From Comamonadaceae bacterium (GTDB lineage: Bacteria; Pseudomonadota; Gammaproteobacteria; Burkholderiales; Burkholderiaceae), in contig CANCGU010000080.1 in assembly GCA_947377705.1 (NCBI GenBank), positions 1 to 10,530 of the forward strand: a DNA stretch of 10,530 nt. The letters are read 5' to 3'. Positions 7,969 to 10,530 of the stretch are shown here, piece after piece. The notes under the pieces are model-generated. The model was not told where the DNA came from, made no database searches, and saw nothing but the letters and a program-made list of their open reading frames with translations. Position 1 is the first letter of the stretch, and each line of letters opens with the position of its first letter. The position numbers and the translations under genes are program-made.

Positions 7969-7992
7969 ATTGACGTTTACGTAAACGTCAAT
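7969..7992. promoter_or_regulatory. Perfect 24-bp palindromic operator upstream of the SDR gene
   Basis: The half-site ATTGACGTTTAC is followed immediately by its exact reverse complement GTAAACGTCAAT, with no spacer. It ends 29 bases before the SDR start and overlaps the last two bases of the predicted -10 box, a position suited to repression. The core (TGACG, TTTACGTAAA, CGTCA) recalls, from memory, the sites of LiuR-type (MerR-family) regulators of branched-chain amino-acid and fatty-acid degradation in proteobacteria. That attribution is tentative, and no regulator gene is in the window. Confidence 0.75.
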
Positions 7993-8019
7993 TATGGCGA
8001 ACTTCTTTGGGTTATTCAA
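7991..8019 (-). promoter_or_regulatory. Sigma-70 promoter of the SDR gene
   Basis: On the minus strand TTGAAT (8019-8014) is a 4/6 match to the -35 consensus. After exactly 17 bases comes CATAAT (7996-7991), a 5/6 match to the -10 box. The predicted transcript start falls inside the 24-bp palindrome, so a bound repressor would block it. A weaker alternative lies upstream: an extended -10 TGG-TATAAA at 8098-8090. Confidence 0.6.
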
Positions 8020-8164
8020 CCACCAACACTGTTTCCTAAAACCTCAGCACTCAAATAACTCGGGGACATCAAAACTATCTCCTAGTTCATTTATACCACG
8101 TTTTGCGTGGAAATTCTAATTTTTGAAAACAAACTCATCCAGCGATTCACGCTTCAAATTGACC
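8020..8164. other. A+T-rich junction between the SDR promoter and the recombinase operon
   Basis: These 145 bases hold no convincing gene. A short hairpin CCACG-TTTTG-CGTGG (8096-8110) lies 55 bases beyond the stop of the unknown gene, but neither side has a clean T-run, so it is at best a weak terminator. Composition changes here from the GC-rich core to the A+T-rich accessory block, so the end of the integrated element, and possibly its attachment site, should lie in or next to this stretch. I could not identify a direct repeat because the other end is outside the window. Confidence 0.4.
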
Positions 8165-9082
8165 CTACAGCATCGGCATTACAAGAGGGCCTCCAAAGCG
8201 CTTAGATGTGATGGGCAACTTCTTGAAATACTTGACCAAGTCAAAAGCGTTCGCCTTACGGAATAACGAGGCTACCCGCATAGCCCTCGAATTCGTTTTG
8301 TGCAGCAAGAGTGCATGTTGGCGACCAAAAACATTTGGCATGTCTAGCAACGCAAATCGCGCGTTGTAAATACGGATCGCGTTCACAAAAGAAGAAAAAC
8401 CTGACGCATCTCCGTTCAATACGTAAATTTCAAAGTTCGCGTCAATAAAACGCACAGCATCAGTGTTCAGCGTTGAGTCGTATAGCCTGCCATAAACTGG
8501 CAGATCAACGCCAAGCTCTTTAGCTAGGTAACGTGCCGCTGCAAAATGATGCGAGCCGCCACTGTTAATCAGATAAACGTTCTGGTCCCACTGTGTGCGT
8601 GTAAAGTAGTCGTGTCCATGGGGTCTAAAACATTGAGTTTCGGCATGAGACAAACATGCTCGTAAAAACTGTTCTGAATCTGGCGCATAACACCTCAACG
8701 AGCGCATTGTTCTCTTTGCCATTTCATCAAGCGAGGAGTATGCGTTCAAATCCGATTTTGACGCCTCAACTCCGTGAACGTTTCTGATATCGATGACGAC
8801 TTCGCCAAGGTCTACCGTATTCACTAATTTGAAATTTTCTGGAAATCGAAACTCATCTTCGTACTCAAAATCAAATGACTTGTCAATGGCGTTGTTGAGA
8901 TAGTTCTTGTCGTTTGACCAAACGCTCCAATCTGGGACATTACGCGCATTGATCGTTTTATTGACGGACACATCAATGTGACCGATCAAACCTTGATGTT
9001 TATTCAAAATACGACTGCATGGCGCAGGAATACCAAATCCAGCAAGGGCAATATCGATGAAAGACTGTGTTAGTGATGTCAT
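8165..9082 (-). CDS. Unrecognised protein in the recombinase operon, with GGSHHFAAARYLA motif
   Basis: I do not recognise this family. From the ATG at 9080-9082 the product is 305 residues and cytoplasmic, with no signal peptide or membrane span. Visible landmarks, counted from that ATG: an acidic/aromatic patch near 70-80 (FDFEYEDEF), VVIDIRNVHGVEAS near 95-109, HGHDYFTRTQWDQ at 155-167, then INSGGSHHFAAARYLAKELG at 172-191, and a basic C-terminus (SRAMRVASLFRKANAFDLVKYFKK). The GGSHHFAAA segment faintly recalls the GxHR...A loop of ParB/sulfiredoxin-like domains, which bind nucleotide. That is only an analogy. It lacks the Arg, HxxR and Tyr set of tyrosine recombinases, so it is not a third integrase. 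A TTG at 9092-9094 would add four residues and sit six bases from the recombinase stop. Neither start has a good ribosome-binding site, so translational coupling to the upstream recombinase is likely. It is more A+T-rich than the core genes. Confidence 0.8.
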   Translation of the reverse strand: MTSLTQSFIDIALAGFGIPAPCSRILNKHQGLIGHIDVSVNKTINARNVPDWSVWSNDKNYLNNAIDKSFDFEYEDEFRFPENFKLVNTVDLGEVVIDIRNVHGVEASKSDLNAYSSLDEMAKRTMRSLRCYAPDSEQFLRACLSHAETQCFRPHGHDYFTRTQWDQNVYLINSGGSHHFAAARYLAKELGVDLPVYGRLYDSTLNTDAVRFIDANFEIYVLNGDASGFSSFVNAIRIYNARFALLDMPNVFGRQHALLLHKTNSRAMRVASLFRKANAFDLVKYFKKLPITSKRFGGPLVMPML

Positions 9083-9100
9083 TCGATCAGTCAAATTATT

Positions 9101-9988
9101 TCAGTCGCTAGTTAAAGGCAGACTCATCACATTCCGCATATCGTCCATCGTAGGATGGATGTAGCGCATGGTTGTTTCTACGCGATCGTGATTCAACAGC
9201 AGTTGAACCATTCTGATGTTTGGGATGTCTCTGCTTATCTTCGTTGCAAATGAATGTCGCAATAGATGCGCGGTCACATGAAACCCCGACTCTTTAGATA
9301 GAGAGTAAAAAAATGCCGTCACTATTTCTGGGGTTAGGTCTTTGCCTGCTTGCAAATCGCCATCGTTAAATTCCATGCGGAAAACTTGCGTTGAAGAATC
9401 CAAGGGCAAATTGCCTCGGGATTTCTCTACTCTTTTCTTGTAGATCGTGAGTAATTTTGAAAGTCGATCGTGCAATGGAAGCAGTCGCTCTCGCTTGTTT
9501 TTCGCCCCCGCTGCTCTGAGCAAAATGGTTGAAGCATTTAAATCCAAGTCTGCCCATCGCAGATGACACAACTGTTTACGTCGAATCCCCGAGTAGTAAA
9601 GCACATCAAACATGGTTTTCCAGTACCACGAAGGGGCAAAATTTTCCGACTGGTTGATTACGTCAAGCAGCGCTTTTCTATCGTGCTCAGTAATTTCCTG
9701 TCGAACTACAGGGCCCGTTTGCAACCGCTTAACCCTGAAAACAGGGTGATCCTCGCTCGTCCAACCTGAACGAACTGCGAAGCGGATTGTTGCCCTTAAT
9801 TTTCCAAGCAACGAATTCCAGCTGTACGGGCTTTGAGATCGTGCACGCGTTTGCTGCAATGTCGCCATTGTTAGATCCTCGATATGAGGATTGCCGATTT
9901 TTCGGGCAGCATCAAGATAGCCCTGCTCAGTTTCAGGCATCAAGGCGCTTAGGCTGCAATAAACTTTTACAAGCTCGTCTAATTTCAT
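9101..9988 (-). CDS. Tyrosine recombinase (phage-integrase family), second of a tandem pair
   Basis: This 295-residue site-specific recombinase has the full catalytic set of the family. Arg I is R136 in YYSGIRRKQLCHLRW, and a beta-hairpin lysine lies at 163 or 165 (AKNKRERLLPL). HxxR is H241/R244 in TAHLLRHSFAT, the second His is H267 in LLNHDRVETT, and the nucleophilic Tyr is Y276 in TMRYIHP. The N-terminal ~95 residues form a short SAM-like core-binding domain (YSWNSLLGKLRATIRFAVRSGW), with no extra arm-binding domain evident. The start is the ATG at 9986-9988, whose bases overlap the TGA of the upstream recombinase (ATGA, 4-bp overlap), so the pair is translationally coupled. It is expected to cut and rejoin DNA at the element's ends, perhaps as a heteromer with its neighbour, in the way XerC and XerD cooperate. 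That pairing is inference. Confidence 0.95.
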   Translation of the reverse strand: MKLDELVKVYCSLSALMPETEQGYLDAARKIGNPHIEDLTMATLQQTRARSQSPYSWNSLLGKLRATIRFAVRSGWTSEDHPVFRVKRLQTGPVVRQEITEHDRKALLDVINQSENFAPSWYWKTMFDVLYYSGIRRKQLCHLRWADLDLNASTILLRAAGAKNKRERLLPLHDRLSKLLTIYKKRVEKSRGNLPLDSSTQVFRMEFNDGDLQAGKDLTPEIVTAFFYSLSKESGFHVTAHLLRHSFATKISRDIPNIRMVQLLLNHDRVETTMRYIHPTMDDMRNVMSLPLTSD

Positions 9989-10530
9989 CGCAAAGACCTC
10001 AATGCGTTTCGAATGTCGCTGATATCTGGGTGGTTGTACTCAAGAGTGGCCCTGTCTGAGCTGTGCCCCAAAATATTACGCACTGTTTTTAGCTGCCCAG
10101 TTTTGTTTAACCATCTAGTCGCCGCAGTGTGTCTCAACTTGTGTGGGCTACAGTGAACACCAATGATTTTGGAAAGCCTTGACATGCGCATTGACAAATA
10201 ATCTGCTGTCAATCCTCTGCTCGGATTACCACCGTGTCGCTGAGTGAATAAGGGTAGATTGAATACCTGTCCTTCAGGATCAATGCATCCTAATCTCAAG
10301 CAAGTTTTATCCTTGAGTAAATCGACGATGCAATGTATGGCATCAGTCATAGGGATGGCCCATGCTTTGCCGTTTTTACTGCTCTCTTTTCTTAGGGATA
10401 TGGTTTTGCCTCGCCAATCAATGTCTTTCCAACGCAACTCCACAAGTTGCCTTCTGCGAATTGCAGTGTAGGAGAGCGTCAAGATAACCAGCCACCAAAA
10501 CCATCGTGGCTCAAATAGTCCAAGCTCTTC
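9985..10530 (-). CDS. Tyrosine recombinase, first of the tandem pair (partial, N-terminus outside window)
   Basis: The C-terminal 181 residues are visible and the frame runs off the right edge; the first visible codons read EELGLFEPRWFWW. Counting from the edge, the catalytic domain shows Arg I R25 (YTAIRRRQLVELRW), a lysine-bearing hairpin (KESSKNGKAWAIPM), HxxR at H130/R133 (SPHKLRHTAAT), H156 (ILGHSSDRATL) and the nucleophile Y165 (EYNHPDISDIRNAL). All key residues are intact. The GIR/AIR first box and the HPxxxDxRN tail resemble the downstream recombinase, so the two are probably related by an old duplication while clearly different in sequence. Its TGA overlaps the next gene's ATG. An internal TTG at 10480-10482 could be mistaken for a start, but coding similarity continues upstream, so the gene is incomplete here. 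Confidence 0.93.
   Translation of the reverse strand, partial: EELGLFEPRWFWWLVILTLSYTAIRRRQLVELRWKDIDWRGKTISLRKESSKNGKAWAIPMTDAIHCIVDLLKDKTCLRLGCIDPEGQVFNLPLFTQRHGGNPSRGLTADYLSMRMSRLSKIIGVHCSPHKLRHTAATRWLNKTGQLKTVRNILGHSSDRATLEYNHPDISDIRNALRSLR

Larger units (their letters stand above)
8020..10530 (-). mobile_element. One end of an integrated element carrying paired tyrosine recombinases
   Basis: Three minus-strand genes packed as an operon (two tyrosine recombinases and an unrecognised protein) occupy the right-hand part, in DNA clearly richer in A+T than the rpoD-SDR block. Tandem overlapping recombinases are typical of self-mobilising elements such as RIT elements (three in a row) and Tn554-like elements. 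The left boundary is placed just beyond the SDR promoter by composition and gene context only, and the right end is off the window. Presence of recombinases is seen; mobility is inferred. Confidence 0.55.

Noticed and set aside
8096..8110. Hairpin CCACG-TTTTG-CGTGG as terminator of the recombinase operon
   Set aside because: The stem is only five pairs and on the minus strand is followed by TATAAATG rather than a T-run; it also overlaps a possible extended -10 sequence, so no terminator call is made.
8165..9094. Third member of a recombinase-in-trio (RIT) element
   Set aside because: The protein lacks the Arg box, HxxR and nucleophilic Tyr, so it is not a tyrosine recombinase; a third recombinase could only lie to the right of the window.
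1..10530. CRISPR arrays, tRNA or rRNA genes
   Set aside because: No regularly spaced repeats and no cloverleaf or rRNA-like segments were seen in the gaps; the intergenic regions are short and explained by promoters and hairpins.

Overview
The window looks like a chromosomal segment of a betaproteobacterium, most likely of the Comamonadaceae/Burkholderiales type. The evidence is an RpoD with a long Ala/Lys/Pro-rich N-terminal extension, the dnaG-rpoD gene order, a YcaO protein closely matching E. coli YcaO but carrying an N-terminal OsmC domain, and moderately GC-rich coding. Genus-level assignment is inference. Almost every gene is on the minus strand, so transcription runs from high to low coordinates.

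Left edge (1-398): the last 17 codons of an unidentified plus-strand gene meet, tail to tail, a degenerate minus-strand fragment of a LysR-type regulator that has only the C-terminal effector-binding region and apparent frameshifts. A perfect-palindrome bidirectional terminator separates this debris from rpoD.

Core block (399-7939): rpoD (primary sigma factor), a 250-bp gap with a consensus TATAAT box that should drive it, dnaG (primase), an OsmC-YcaO fusion gene, and an SDR dehydrogenase resembling type II 3-hydroxyacyl-CoA dehydrogenases. rpsU, the usual head of the rpsU-dnaG-rpoD cluster, is not present. The ycaO stop codon lies inside a strong hairpin that ends seven bases before the dnaG start. 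The SDR gene ends in its own terminator and starts behind a promoter whose -10 end overlaps a perfect 24-bp palindrome, a likely operator.

Right part (about 8020-10530): visibly more A+T-rich accessory DNA. It carries a tightly packed minus-strand operon that begins outside the window: a tyrosine recombinase (C-terminal 181 residues visible), a second tyrosine recombinase overlapping it by 4 bp (ATGA), and, 18 bp (or 6 bp if a TTG start is used) further on, an unrecognised protein of about 305 residues with a GGSHHFAAARYLA motif. This appears to be one end of an integrated element inserted just upstream of the SDR promoter. The paired recombinases plus the unknown partner are the best candidate in the window for a little-described mobile system.
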